Shown here: one piece after another, positions 1-12,928 of the stretch
Layout of the letters: every line of letters starts with the position of its first letter
Numbering within the stretch: position 1 is the first letter of the stretch
Source: Cavia porcellus
Taxonomy: Eukaryota > Chordata > Mammalia > Rodentia > Caviidae
Assembly (NCBI RefSeq): GCF_034190915.1
Contig: NW_026947485.1
Span: 130,278,337-130,342,336 of the forward strand
Direction of reading: 5' to 3'
Length of the DNA: 64,000 bases
Notes under the pieces: generated by a model
Seen by the model: only the letters and a program-made list of their open reading frames with translations
Told to the model about the DNA's origin: nothing
Database searches by the model: none
Translations under genes and position numbers: made by a program

Positions 1-594
1 AGAGAAACACAGAGGACAGCACAGGTGACAGCACTAATGTGCTTTACTAATTGAAGCCAAAAACCACAGGAAATTTAGAGGGCATCAAGACCTGACCAGT
101 GCCAAACAAGCAATTTTACTGATGTGAGCGAGAGAAAGATTTACAAATGTGCAATTAGGCTAAGGTTTAAAGATCTTTGAAACTCACTGTGAGTCCAAGT
201 TTTATGGTTATGTGGAGTGACTGGAAGGGTTAGAGCAGTGAAGTGACGTGGCAGAATCTCAGGAACAACACCTGATGTAAAACACAAATCAACCTACCCC
301 GTGTGATATCCATTTGATCAATTTTCTGCTAAAAGTTGGATAGTGTATGTACAATTCATCCTCTAAGATGCCCCAGAGCATTTGCATAAACAGGGAGCGT
401 TCCATTCCCTGAGTCTCACTCTGCTTCATCAATGAGACCAAAGATTGGACAGGTTACACAGCATCAGGGAGCCCACTGGTGGTGCTTCCGAAAGAGTAAG
501 CCAAGGGTGCTTGAGAGCCTGTGTCTACACTCATCAGCCAAGCAAAACTATACCTAAGGGCGAGACAAATGACCTCCCTTGTCTCTTCCACATA

Positions 595-715
595 CCAGAT
601 AAAAGGAAATAGGTTAAGTGACTTGCCCAAGATTTTAAGTTTCAGGACTAGGAGCTGTCAGGAATCTTTAACCCAGAGTCCCTGCTTCTCACTACTATGT
701 TTTATTACACCTCTT
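595..715 (+). repeat. MIR
   Basis: 'aaataggttaagtgacttgcccaagattttaag' followed by 'acccagagtccctgcttc' matches the MIR core region. Confidence 0.6.
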
Positions 716-894
716 TGTTCCCATCCTTTTTTTGCTCCATGAAACATGGCTTTTTGGTTTAAATCTAAAACCAAAGCCTTGAAAGCCTCATTTGTTTGGA
801 AGGTGATGATGGGATTCATATGTGCAGAAGCTTCATGTGCTTGAAAGGTGATGATGGGATTATGGCGGTGGTACAGCTGACTTCTGTTAAGTGG

Positions 895-1160
895 GATCTA
901 TTAGAAGAGGCGGATCACTGTGGTCACAGCCTGGAAGGGTTCATCTCCCTTCCCAGCTCCTCTCTTCACTCTTGATTCCTGGCTTCCAGGACATGAGGAG
1001 CCATTCCTCCCCAGTGGCTCTGTGCCATGCCATCCTGCTTTGAAACGAACTGACGGTGCAAAGACAGAGAATACCAAAGTGGACAAAATAAACCGCTCCT
1101 CCTTTAAGGTGCATGTGTCAGGAAGCACGTCTCATATTTCTAATCAGTATATGCACAAGA
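895..1160 (+). mobile_element. MaLR LTR fragment
   Basis: Contains 'gtcacagcctggaagggttcatctcccttcccagctcctc' in parallel with the 18.5-kb LTR, and 'aaataaaccgctcctcctttaag', the common MaLR polyadenylation region. Confidence 0.6.
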
Positions 1161-2167
1161 AATGCATTTTCTGAAAAACTTAAACTTCAGTGAAGCAACG
1201 GATTTTATATGAATTGACAGTGACTATAAGAACATCCCCACACACACTTTAACTGAAATTCTATATTTAGTTTTCATAATTTCTCAGTAGCACATGATGA
1301 AAAAACTTACCATTATTTAATCTTACCTGGAAACAGTGCTCTTAATAGAAGCACATTTCCAGAAGTTTGTGTAGACCAGAAGTTGGGGTAGGAAATGGAA
1401 AATTACTCTTGCACTGCTTCTAGAGATGTTTAACAAGAAGTAACATTATTTTCAGAAGTCTTATAGTAGCTCTTTGCATACAGGAAGCACTCAAATATTT
1501 TCTAAATTGCAGTGAAATATTTAAGCAATTAAATAAATATACTTCAAAAATAGGAATAACCTGGGGCACTGACTGCAAATTAGCTCCAAATATTTATATG
1601 CCAAATAACATTTTCATAAACTTCTTATAAAGATAATTTTAATATGAAAATTAGACCTTACAATAATTAAATTATCAATAGCAATTTGAAATCAACCCAC
1701 TCCCAAGAAAACTAAAGTACAGAGATGTGTTAAAACATGTTTACAGGGATTTCTGCTTCTGGACAAGCTGGAGTAACAGGAATCAGATTTACTTTCCCAT
1801 TAGAAACAGCAGTCACAAAACTAAAACAAATGAAAAATTCAATATAAAAAATCTTTTTTAATACCGAATCATCAGTTCATGATAAACAGTAGTCCTTTAA
1901 AGATAAGACATATACTAAGTGGACTCTACAATTGCCACCTTTTACTGCTTTTTGAGGGACTCCACGCCACAAGGCAGGGAGCAGTAGCTGTGACATAGTG
2001 TGGTCATAATGGAAATGTGGATCAGCACAAGAGAATGAAAAGCACCAGTAGTAATAAATTCACTGGAAAATGTATACAGATTATTATGATTATTTAAATA
2101 TATTTCAAACATGGTGGTACACTTAAATAAAAAAATATACTGTGGGGGCTATGAGATATATCACAGG

Positions 2168-2262
2168 TACCAGGAATATAGCTCAGGGGACGGCATCTGC
2201 CTAGCAAGAGCAAGATCATGAGTTTGATTCCCAAGACCAAAAAAAAAAAAAAAAAAAAAAAC
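2168..2262 (+). mobile_element. ID-type SINE
   Basis: 'ccaggaatatagctcagggga...gagtttgattcccaagacc' followed by about 22 A's. The diverged body indicates an older copy. Confidence 0.75.
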
Positions 2263-2350
2263 AGACTATTATAATAGCATACTTGTAATTCTCCCCTGCT
2301 GACCTTTAAGCTATTGTTATCATATATCTTATTTCTATTTATGATATCTC

Positions 2351-2432
2351 TCTTTTTTTGATACTGGGAGTCAAACTCATGACCTCATGCTAATCAGGCA
2401 GATGCTACTGCTTAGCTATGCAGCCAGCTTTA
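2351..2432 (-). mobile_element. ID-type SINE (minus)
   Basis: 'tttttttgatactgggagtcaaactcatgacctcatgctaatcaggcagatgctactgcttagctatgc' is a diverged reverse-complement ID body. Confidence 0.7.
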
Positions 2433-2799
2433 TTGTAAGAGTCTTATACTTCATATGAGGGATTATAATATCATTTGAAGACTTTGATGAGTTAACATCA
2501 AAAAATATAAGATCTAAATTGGTGCTTTTTAACTTAGCACTTGCAACATTTCAGCCCAAATAATTCTTTGTTATGGGTTGCTTTTATATGCATTATAAAA
2601 TATTTAGGAGCATCTCTGGGCTTTATTTACCAGATGCCCAGAAGCATTTTCCCAGCTTTGACAAGTGCAAATGTCTTTTGACACTGCCAGTTGAACCCTT
2701 AAAGAACAAAATCATTCCCAAATAAGAACTATTACCTAATACTACAACTAAACTAATAGAAGCCATAACCAATTAGCAAAGAAGGTAAAATTATATCAT

Positions 2800-3770
2800 A
2801 AAACCATGAATTCAAAAGTAAATGAATACAGAGGATAAGACAAGACATGGACGAAGTACAATAAAACAAATAGCATGATAACAATGATCAACTAAAACCT
2901 AACCAAATCAGTAACACATTAAATGTAAATCACTTAAATAGCCAAATTAAAAAGTAGAGATTGTCAGCTTGGATAAAATTAAAAGATTCAATTATATTGG
3001 CTCATAAGACATTCAATTTAAATTTAAGCACAAAATTAAATAGGGAAAAGGTATATCAAGTGAACATCAATCCAAGGAAAAGTAGAATGGCTATATTAAT
3101 ATCTGACAAAGAAGGCTGCAAATAGCAGAATATTATGAAAGAAAATAACATTAATTTCAAAATAATAAATCAGTTGAGTTGCTAAGAGAAACTTGTGACC
3201 TAAATGTTTCTGAGCCTCATAACAGTTTTAAAACACAAGAGAAAACTGATAGAACCATCAGGACAAATAGCTAAGTCACAATTAGATTAAGACATTTCAA
3301 TATCTCTTTCCAACAATTGATACAATTAATAAATAGAAAATAAACAGAAGAGCTGAGCAACACAACAACTTGATGTGACTGACATTTGTGGAATATTTGT
3401 GACACTGACACTTGTGACATTTGTGACATACGCATGAATTGAAGAATGCATGCTTGTTTCAAATGCACACTTACCAAGACAGACAATATTTCAATCTAAA
3501 TGAAATGAAAATATAACATATGAAAATCTGTGAGATGTCACTGGAGTAGTGTTTGGAAGACAAAGCACTAGAATCTATAACAGAAAAGAAGAAATGCCCA
3601 AATAAATCACTCGGCTACCACTCTACTTTTAAAAAAAAGATTAAATTAAACCCAAAATAGAATAATGGAAACAATAAAGAAGAAGTAGGAAATTAGTAAA
3701 ATAAAAAACAAAACATAATGAATGAAATCAGTTAGCTTTTTAAAGAATTGCGATAAAACAGTGAATTTTT
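2800..3770 (+). mobile_element. Old L1 ORF2 fragment (endonuclease/RT region)
   Basis: Degraded sequence matching ancient L1M ORF2: 'agagattgtcagcttggataaaa', 'aatggctatattaatatctgacaaag', 'cctaaatgtttctgagcctcataac', 'tgcacacttaccaagaca'. Around 3,485 the match jumps forward, indicating an internal deletion. There are many stops in all frames. Confidence 0.75.
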
Positions 3771-4549
3771 AACTTTTTCTGCATATGCTTCCTAAGCAAA
3801 TAAACCTGAAACTTTGGCAATCAGACAGTAAAAAGTCATTCAGATATGCGGCTCATTTCAAGACAAATCACCTCAGATTTGCAGAGACATATCATAGGTT
3901 TAAACTTAAAGATGTTATCTTCCTTATGAATACATTTATTTATATTGCAAAAGGGTAACAACTCCAGAATCTTACCCTCTCTTCCCAACTAAATTTTGCT
4001 TGCATTTAGAAGTTGAGTTTTTTCTCTTTCTCTCCCAATATTTATATAAGCATCTAGATATATATATTTGCAAGTTTTAACCTCTAGATCGACAAGCGCA
4101 GGCTGGGTGGTTTTTGCGTCTGCTTTTCCAAAGAGAGACTGAAGAAAAGAGAGTCAACCCATTTATTGCTGTAAATAATAATAATCTATTCCTACTCCAG
4201 AAACCTCATGTTTCCGTTTAGAATGGGATATATAAACATCCATATTCAAAGTGCTTCAGGGACATCATTAAACATTCCACAAATACTAAAAGGATAATAA
4301 GGGAATATTATAAGCAATAATTCCAGCCAAAATTGATAGTTTAGGAGAAATGAATGAATTCCCTGCAATATGCAAAATACCAAAGCTGACTCAAGAAGTA
4401 GATGACTCATGACAGAGGTGTGGAGGTCTAACAACAAGCATGAGATACAGAAAGAAGGGAGGCAAAGAAAGCCCTAAACAGAGAATCAAGACAAAGGAGA
4501 AAATCCCCAGATAGAGTCCAGTATCAACAGGGTTAAGGAAAGGAAGGGG

Positions 4550-5570
4550 CCACCACTAGACAGTAGGGTTCCTTAAGCCCTGGGTCCTGAGGGACGCAGC
4601 TGGTATGGCAGCGCTGATACACCCCTTAACCTAGTCTCTCTCCCCAAGGGACAAGGAGCACAGGCAGCAAGATATTCCCACATTAGGACACCAGAAAGGG
4701 AGAGAATCCTTGGGAGGACAGAAATCAGGCTTAGTACCACTGGGCCCTTGGATAAGTAGAGAACAGGGTATGGCACTGATACATGATCCGGAGGTCGTCC
4801 CTTAAAAAGGCAAGTCTCAAGGAGCCTCCACCAGTGAGACCCAGGGAGACAGCACCGGGCAGCCACTCCTCCACTGCTCTCCTAAACCCCAGGGAGCTGT
4901 GCCTGCGAGCTATCCTGTCTACTGTCTGCTGTTTGGCACCTGAGGGAAACTCCCTGCCCACAGCCAAAGCACTGTGAGCCTCAAGTACCAGAGTGCTAGC
5001 AGGCCAGAAGGTGACAATCCATGGAGGGTGGAGAGCCAGGAGGTATGATGTGGCACACACAACCTGAGCTCTACAGAAAGTGAATTCAGAAGTGTGAGGA
5101 TTAGAGAGGAGGGCAGGGACCAGAGATTGAGAAAGCCCTTTCAGAAATCAGCAAAAGACGGGGTCTTGGCCCAACTACACCACACACCTTCCAACTAAAC
5201 TGAGAGAGTCCCACCATAAGACAAAGGCAACAACTTTGCTACCCATGTCCACAGGAATAAACCAGGGCTTACAGAGGGCAGGTGGGCTCAGAGGTCCAAC
5301 CAGACCCCAGGCCAGTGCACTCACTGGCAGGCATGAGAAATCTCACAGCAGGGCACAGGCTCAGGGAGTGGCAGGACTGGGCTGTGAATTGAGGAAATTG
5401 GGGAGAAAAGGCCCCCGTGGACACAGCGGCTCGGTGGAGTGTGGCGGTGCAGGAAAGAGCCAGACACGCAGTCTACTCCGAGTCCTCTCAACAGAAACTT
5501 CTCCTTGTGTAAACACAGAGGAAGAGCTCCGAATTCAGAATTCATCACAAACAGCACTGATAGCGTGCTT
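4550..5570. other. G+C-richer, unassigned block
   Basis: About 1 kb of clearly higher G+C than its surroundings. It holds short ORFs on both strands (up to 158 codons, with a non-ATG start) that do not resemble known proteins. The composition and the decayed L1 piece just downstream (5,840) suggest a LINE-1 5' UTR or a retroviral remnant, but no family could be recognised. Confidence 0.35.
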
Positions 5571-5839
5571 TGTTTTCATGTGTTTGCAATTGTGTGGGGC
5601 CTTTGTGTTCTTGCTTTTTCACTCTTTTCCCTCTTTTCTTTTCCTTTTCTTTTTTTCATGTACTATGTATAGGGGAGGTGTCTGTGGATGTGAAAAGGAA
5701 AATAAGAATTAACCAGGGTTTATTCTGAATACCACCTTTCCTGGACAAGTCAAAATATAACAAATTTAGGAAGCAAAATAAAAGGTCCTACCATCTTGTT
5801 ACAAAATTTTATTTTACCTTTTTTCCATAAGATAAAAAA

Positions 5840-6010
5840 AATATACAGAAATGAGTTACAGATCTAAATGTAAAGCCTTAAACCACAACATTCTAGAAGA
5901 ATGCATTGGAAAAATGCTTGTGAACTTTGGTCATACAGAGACAAAAACAAAAGATGCATGAGAATCTCCCTGTTTGCTAAATTAGACTTGGTCAAAATTA
6001 ACAATAGAGT
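5840..6010 (+). mobile_element. Old L1 ORF2 C-terminal fragment
   Basis: Contains 'cagatctaaatgtaaagcctta', 'ttctagaagaatgcat' and 'ttagacttggtcaaaatta', matching the L1M region just before the ORF2 end. Short and heavily decayed. Confidence 0.6.
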
Positions 6011-7119
6011 AATCTAGTGCCTTTTGTCTCAGGCCCATGTTCTAATAGCTTCCTAATCTGGAAGTCCTACTCTAACCGTTTCAATATGAAATTGTTTTTA
6101 GAGTAAACTGCTTCTTTCACAACTTAATTATCTGAAGATTTCAAAGCCATCCACCAATTCTACCCATTTTGGCAAACTAAAAACCAAAGATGTGGTCTTG
6201 AGACTATTGCCTATCTTATGTAATCATATTTGTGCTACTAACACTGGATTTGAGAGTCTGTACCACTTAGGATGTTTTAATCAGTTTTGCACAATATCCA
6301 CCTCAAAATGAAGATTAGCTATTTCACATACACCCAGAAGTAGGGCATTCACAATTATGACTTAAGAGCTCAGTCAGGTTCTGACCACCACATTGCTCTG
6401 CCGTGTTTAGTACACAGCCTCGTCCCTCATAACTGCAAGTAACCAGCGGTAGCCATGATATCACTTTGTGACGTCTAACAAAGAAAAAGGACTTCCTCCT
6501 GCTCCACCGCCTCAAACATACACATCATCAATTTAAGCCTTTTTTCCAGAAATTCTTCAGTGATCTTCTTTTTGTGTCTCACTGACAGGAAGAAGGGAAG
6601 GTTAGGAAAAAAGAAGAAAAGTAGATCCTTTACATATCAAATAAGGTACATGTCTGGAATACCCACTACAAACTCACACGTCTCCACTACACACCCTGCA
6701 TTCACTTTGTAAACCGAGCAGTTTTCTAACACCCAGCAGACCTGTAAAAAGGAGGAGGAAAGAAAAGAATAAAATCAGAACATGATTCCTCAGCTCTAAA
6801 GCTGCCCAGAAACTAACACCACGTTAAAGACAGAGATCCTTCTGGCGACTCACTGACCTGCTTCTTCACTTCAAACCCTGGAAAAGCACCAGATCATTTA
6901 TTATTTACATTGCAACAATTTTATTCAAAACTGCATTATTTCAACACATTGACCTTTTCACATTTTTGGCCTCCCTTTCTAATTTGAAGAGATTTTCTGT
7001 GATCTATAAAGATTGCTGGGGCCATGTTTCCACAAGAGCTCTGGTACTCAATTTGTACACTGCACCAGATTCTTGGGAAAGCTACTAAACACACAGACAT
7101 ATGGGAACCACTCCAGACA

Positions 7120-7733
7120 TACCATGGCAGGCAGAATTCTACAATAGCTTCCCATCACATCCACCCAGGAGTCTTACTCCCATTGCTATGATACAGCACA
7201 TGGCAGAAGGGATTCTTCCATGTAATTAAGATTACTGATCATCTGAGTTCAAAATACAGAAGTTGCCCATGTGGATCTAACTCTAATCATAATCATACAG
7301 AAAAATTTCTGTATGATTTCACTAGAAAAATTTCTCCAGCTAGAGAGATGGAGCCTGAGAGGGATTTGATGTGGAGGGGGTTCTCTGATATTCAGGTGAC
7401 CAGGTAGCAACAACTGAGAGAGCAGCCTCTAGAGCTGAGTGTGGCCCTTGGCTGATAGCTAGCAAGGCGAGGGGCCTCAGCCCTAGAACCTGAAGGCAGC
7501 AAATTTTACCAATGATGGAGAGCTTAGGAATAGATTGTTATAGAACCTGCAGATAAAAACCTACCCCGTGACATCTTGATTTCATCCCGGCAAGAACCTG
7601 TGCAGAGAACCTAGGTTCTTACCTAGGGATTCACCTAAACTACTCCTGACTACTGGATTATATATAATAAATAGGTATCAGTTTAGGCTGCTGAATTTGA
7701 TTATTTGTTACAACAGCAGAAAATAACACACCT
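7120..7733 (+). mobile_element. MLT1-type MaLR LTR
   Basis: The start 'ggcaggcagaattctacaat' and the 3' end '...tttgattatttgttacaacagcagaaaataacac' are characteristic of mammalian MLT1 LTRs, with 'tgacatcttgatttcatcccgg' in between. Old and diverged. Confidence 0.75.
7292..7317. repeat. Short perfect palindrome
   Basis: Arms ATCATACAGAAA and TTTCTGTATGAT flank a 2-bp centre inside the MLT1 LTR. It could form a 12-bp hairpin. It is followed by a partial repeat of the 'aaaaatttct' centre at 7,325-7,334. Confidence 0.85.
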
Positions 7734-8094
7734 GTCAAATCAATATGCCTTGATAATGGTGTATAAATGATATATCTAACAAGCTTCCAGTTAATTTTAT
7801 AAGCAATAAAGTTTAAGACTAATTGAACTTAAAGAGTATGATCACAAAAATGGAATATACTGTATTTCTGAATTAATATACCTCTCAAAGCTTGAGAGGT
7901 CATGCCTTTTATGACATGTGAACACAGTTCTTTGCAAACTCTTTGAGGATAACATTCTCCTTATTAACATAATGAAGGAAACACTTAAGATCTTTTCCCA
8001 CACAGATTAACCTCCAACCAAGAATGAATTATGTCCTAGTCAGTCGATAACCATTCAGTCTATTTTCAAATTTTTAGGGAATATATATATATAA

Positions 8095-9640
8095 TCCTAA
8101 TAATACTATCCAGCTTCAGGGAAGTGGAACCTCAGGTGCACAGAGCAGACCCACAACACGGGATAAACAGAACTGCAGCCCTTGCAGGTGGCTGGACCGC
8201 CAAAGTGATTCTGATGCTGCCGATCTCAAAATTGAACTTGAAACAGTTCTTGTTGAAGCCATTGTTAGCTTAGCAACTTGCTACCTCTCTATAATCTGTG
8301 TAGTCTAAGTCACTTTCGTATTTGTTAACATTCCCAGGCAGTTATTTCCGGTACTTCTTTTCAGCTTGTCCCTTGAGCCAAAGATCTTCTAAGGATTGGC
8401 AAGGCAGCAACACGCCAGGCCAAATATAGGATACCCAGAGATATCCATGGCATAGACAGTCTGGAGGAAGCAGTGTCTGTCACTTCTCAGCCCCATAACA
8501 TTTCTCCAGAACCAGTAGGCACCGTGACTAAGCCAGTTTAAAGTTCCCAGAAACATCCACTGACAATAGCTGCAAAATAGGCCAGGCCCTTAGAGACTCG
8601 GAGTGAGGAGGAGCAAATGCGGAATCCATCCAGAAAATAATAAAAAGTGCACAGACTCTCAACCCCAGTAGGGAGCTGCTTCAGTTCCTCCAGGCGCGAC
8701 CGAGACAGGGAGTCCCATGGCCCAGCTCCTTGCTGGCAGTTCTCTATCTCCGGGGAAAGCTTTTGCCAGAGACTGTGGCTGCTCTTCCACAAAACAAGCA
8801 CACCAGGCCTCAAAGACAGAGAAGTATCCCACTTTAATTTGCTTGGTGAATTGGATGTACCATAAGAGAGAAAAATGTCGAGCACAGTGTATGTGAATGA
8901 CTGCTAAGTATAATAAGAAAATTGATAATATGTAACACTTGCTATTCTTTTTTGAAAATTACTTTTCCTGGTCACAGACTCTCTTTCCTCTGAGAAACTC
9001 TTTGAATGCAATTGCAAATTCAGAAATTGAAGGAAGGTGGACAGTGAGCGGCATCACTGGACCAGGCTCACTGGCTGCTACAAGGAGCCTAAGGAGGCAT
9101 TTATGTTGAGAAATTCACCAGGCTCCAGAGCCTTGCTCAAAACCGCTAGCTCCAAGCCTGACCCCTGCAGATCCCACACTTGTAGAGGCTGAGCCTATCT
9201 GAAAACCATAGGTGATGTATGCACCTGGATAGTCACATTGATACGAGCAGTACCTGCCCTGCAAGAGCAAACCTAAGAAAGCCCCAATCATAAAGCAAGT
9301 GAGGCAAGATAAGCATGATATCTGAAGAAGTGGTGAAACTCACTGATGATTCAAAATTTTAGAGGCAACTATGACATGTGACAAAGTCACAGGCACTGAA
9401 TTTCCCATGATTCTTCTTGAGCAGCTCTCAGCCAGGCCCCTCCAAAGTTCTTGGACTCATTCCTGCTTCTGTACAGGTTTCCGTTGGACCAATGACCAGC
9501 CTTCTGACTGGCATACCATGAAGAGTTATCACTAGTTAGTGTTTTCATTAGTTGATAGACATGTTGTACCAAATTATAAACCAAATGAAGAAACCAGCTG
9601 TCTTCTACATTTGGGGAGCCTTTCTGATATTTGATTCTCT
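8095..9640. other. Intron sequence; no repeat or gene recognised
   Basis: Mixed composition with one G+C-richer stretch (8,540-8,870) containing a 115-codon minus ORF without recognisable features. This could be an unrecognised old LTR. Confidence 0.35.
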
Positions 9641-10002
9641 CACTTTAGGTTGATTTTATACTTTCACTTGGGGGCCAGTGCTGTTTCCATGATTTTACAT
9701 AACACTTCATTGTTACGCACCCCCCATGCCTCACAAACATGGCAAAAATTTACACAGATGCCAAGTGAGTGTGTCACATCATCATTCCTTTCCTCAGTTC
9801 ACACTCCAGCACCAGCCTCAGAGAGGCTGCCCTATAAGCACATGTTGCACATCCAAAAAAAAAAAAAAAAAAAAAAAGAACTACAATCACAACCTTTATA
9901 GAACAACCTGCAACAGGAATCCTGGGACTGTCCACCAACACCACTTTGTCCCTCCATGCACTGATATCCCTTTGATCAGTCTTTTAAAATAGCCCCACTC
10001 CC

Positions 10003-10375
10003 ATCTGTGTCAGTTGGCTTTACATCACTAGAATAAAATACATTAAAGTAATTAACATATAAAGAGAAAGGGGTTATTTGGCTTTCAGTTTTAGAGCATC
10101 CAAACTGATTCCATGATTGATTGACCCTGCTTTGCACCTGTGACAAAGCAATAGGTCATGGTAGGAATACAGGCCGATCAAAAGCACCCACATCGTGAAG
10201 TAGGAAGCAAAAAGGAAAAGGAAGAAAAGGGGCCAGGGTCATCTCTTAGAATTACCCCACTTTCCCTAATGACCTCACTTCTCAAAAGGTCCACTGCGTC
10301 GCAGTAGTGCCACTCTGGGACCAAATCTTTACCACATGAACGTTTCAGGCATCCTCAACATCCAAACTGTAGCAC
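10003..10375 (-). mobile_element. MaLR LTR (minus)
   Basis: Starts 'gtcagttggctttacatcactagaata' and ends 'atcctcaacatccaaactgtagca', the antisense pattern of a MaLR LTR with 'gacctcacttctcaaaaggtcc' near the end. Confidence 0.6.
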
Positions 10376-11059
10376 CATCCCAACTAGTTAATTAGTTCCT
10401 GGGCTGATGCAGACATCTAAGACTACGTTGTTCGACAGTGCCTGTTTCTCACCACCAGAACGCATTCACAAGCACTCCACTTGTGCACACACACAGCTGA
10501 GCAAAAGCCTTACCCAGAATGCTCTCCTTCCCCTTGTCCTCTCTGGGAAAGACATCAGCGAATCTATCTGATTTCAATTGTTTACATATTTGAGGACTTC
10601 TACGAAAATCTTTTGGCTGTAGTGTCCCATCTACTCCACACCTAGATACCATACACTCCAACAGTTCTTGAAAGAAGGAGGAAAGGTTGTCTTGAAGTCT
10701 CTCTCTTAAGCAAACATAGTTAATCTCCTAAAAGACACATTTAAAATGCCATTGAGCCCTCCAGTGGTAAAATTAGGAAAATGTTATGATGCATATCCTA
10801 GCACCTTTGAGAACTCTCTGAGGGCTGACAGAAACAGAATAGACAAAATTAAATCAGGTTAGGTTTGGGGGTTTTCTGTTAAGTTCCACTAGCCCAGGAT
10901 ATAACAGTGACCACTGAGCATTCCATTTTCTGGAAGTGTCTTTTCCCAGCAACCTTACAATAGAAAAGTCCTTGACTTTATTTACTGTGCTTTAGGATAT
11001 ATTTACCTTCAGAGAGTTTAATTAGACATATTACCATAGGACATATCTGATGACTCTGG

Positions 11060-11150
11060 TTCTGGGAAAAATGATAAGACTTGTGATAAAATCAACACAA
11101 AAGACACACTATCGTCACTCTTAGAGGTCTGTAATCAGTGGTTGAACGTT
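11060..11150 (+). repeat. Duplicated segment S2 (source copy)
   Basis: A 91-bp stretch whose reverse complement is found at 13,645-13,735 with one mismatch. It lies about 110 bp upstream of S1; the sequence between S2 and S1 (11,151-11,259) was not copied. Confidence 0.92.
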
Positions 11151-11259
11151 TTCACTTGAGATATTCCAAATTCAGATGGTCAGCTAATTTGATAATCGCT
11201 TTCTCTTGATGCAATCTGTAATGACTTACATAGATCATTGGGTCAATGTCTATTCCTTT

Positions 11260-11538
11260 GGACTAAAGGAATAGAGAGGGATCAGGGACACTTGCTTTTG
11301 ATGGCTTAGCTGAACAAGTGACCTCCCCTTCTCTGAAGCTCCTGACATTCCATTTGACTGCCTTGTCACTGCTCATTGTAGTTACCAATCACAGCTCGAT
11401 TCATCCAATAATTCACTTACTGGCCTACAGTCTTCTTTCCACCTTATTTCATTCATTCCATCTTATCTTTACTCATTCACATCCACCCAGCAAGTTTCTA
11501 TGTGGTGCCACAAATTTCTACCCTCACCAAGTACATGA
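11260..11538 (+). repeat. Duplicated segment S1 (source copy)
   Basis: This 279-bp stretch recurs in direct orientation at 13,357-13,636 with about four differences by eye. It starts GGACTAAAGGAATAGAGAGG and ends CCAAGTACATGA. It contains no recognised repeat family, so it appears to be unique sequence duplicated locally. Confidence 0.92.
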
Positions 11539-11599
11539 TCTTCATTGGCATTTACTTGTGTATCTACACACAAGCTACAAGAAGGTTAAATATTAGGAA

Positions 11600-11810
11600 T
11601 CTTGACAATTTATAACAGCATGAGACAGACAGGGGAGACCTCTATTTTGAGAAAGTAATGTTTAAGTAAAGTCTGAAAGAGCAGGAAGAGATCAACAGGC
11701 AAAGACAAATGGCAAGCAGATGACATGCCATGAAACACCAGCATGTGTGGGCCTGAAGTCACTGAGAGTCATACATACAGTGAGCCCAGACCCAGCAGCA
11801 GAGAAAGCGG
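11600..11810 (-). repeat. L2-like fragment (minus)
   Basis: 'aatgtttaagtaaagtctgaaagagcaggaagagatcaac' follows the antisense L2 pattern. Diverged. Confidence 0.4.
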
Positions 11811-11814
11811 GAAG

Positions 11815-12260
11815 CCCTCCTGGGATGATTGCAACAGCCTCCTGAAGGTCTGATTATATTAATTCCTGTTTCCAGTCTGTGTCAACTCAGCAGCCAGAAT
11901 TATGCCATCAAAATCTCAGTCAGAAGCTGGGCATGGCTGGCACATGCCTATAGTGCCAGCCCTTTGGGAGGCGGGGGCAAGAGGATCACAAGCTGAAGCA
12001 CAGCCTGAGTATCACAGGGACTGGGAGAGACAATGTCTCAGAATAAAAAAGGCCTAAGAACATTGCTCAGGGCAAAGGCCTTAGGTTTAATCCCTGGTAC
12101 CTCAAAAAAAAAAAATTCCTGGGTTTTGTCATTACTTCATTGAAACTCTTCCACCCTGGCTGTTCTTGCTGGCCGCGCTGCTGTTCCCCACACATCAGCC
12201 CGAGCTGAGCCCCTCAAGCTTTTCCAACGCATCAAACCCTTTGCTTCTCAAGAAGCCTGT
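11815..12260 (+). repeat. L2 fragment (interrupted by B1-ID)
   Basis: 'tgattgcaacagcctcctgaaggtctg' and 'gtcaactcagcagccagaattatgcca' match the L2 3' region in sense. The right part resumes after the SINE at 12,117. The right end is approximate. Confidence 0.6.
11926..12116 (+). mobile_element. B1-ID composite SINE
   Basis: The 7SL-derived head 'gctgggcatggctggcacatgcctatag...gggaggcgggggcaagaggatcaca' is followed by an ID-like right part ('cattgctcagggcaaaggcc...tttaatccctggtacctc') and A12. Such B1-dID fusions are known from non-murid rodents. It interrupts an L2 copy. Confidence 0.8.
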
Positions 12261-12642
12261 TCGTCCACTCGATTTAAAAATTAAAATCCTTTCCCCAAAC
12301 CTCAGCATTCATCTCCCTTGCCGTGTTCTAGTTTTCTTCTGCTGGTTCCTTCTGCTGCTCTCCTCAAGTGATTTTACCAACTCACACCCCTTTATCTACA
12401 CCTCCCTGAGGACACGCCTGTTCACACTTGGAGGTGAGAACCAGCTCTGGTGCGAGCATAATGTTTACTAGCATAACCACCTTACAATGCCTTGGCACCC
12501 AAGTATGACACTTCCCTTTACCACACACTTCATCTCCCCCACACACACACGCCCCAAGTGTACTTAATCCAGCACGAAGCTCAGGCAGCTTCTTAGAATT
12601 GCCCTCTTCCTCTTCCCATGCAGTCATCATCATCAAAAGTCT

Positions 12643-12928
12643 TGCCACTAGAAATGCCTATATACCAAGAAGACTGAAAAAATATGAAGATAATTTTCAG
12701 TGAATTATAATTAATTAACCTATGTGATAAAGTTTCATAGTTATTCTTACTGCTTGTAAATTCATTCTGTTGTGATGTCAATTTCAGTCCTAACTTTAGT
12801 TTCATATGGGTTTTGTAATGGCATCCTCTGGGCTTGAATAGCAACAGTGTGGATACTGGTTATAAGAGAGAGACTTTCTGGAGTGTTTAGTTACTTTGTT
12901 CATTGCTGAAACATGGTATCCTACCCCA
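12643..12928 (+). repeat. Duplicated segment S3 (source copy)
   Basis: A 286-bp stretch whose reverse complement is found at 13,749-14,034 with about three mismatches. It includes the first roughly 45 bp of a MaLR-like LTR that continues uninterrupted to about 13,271. This marks it as the original and the 13.7-kb copy as derived. Confidence 0.92.

Noticed and set aside
5236..5712. 158-codon plus ORF
   Set aside because: It begins at a TTG codon, overlaps minus-strand ORFs of similar size, and has no recognisable protein features.
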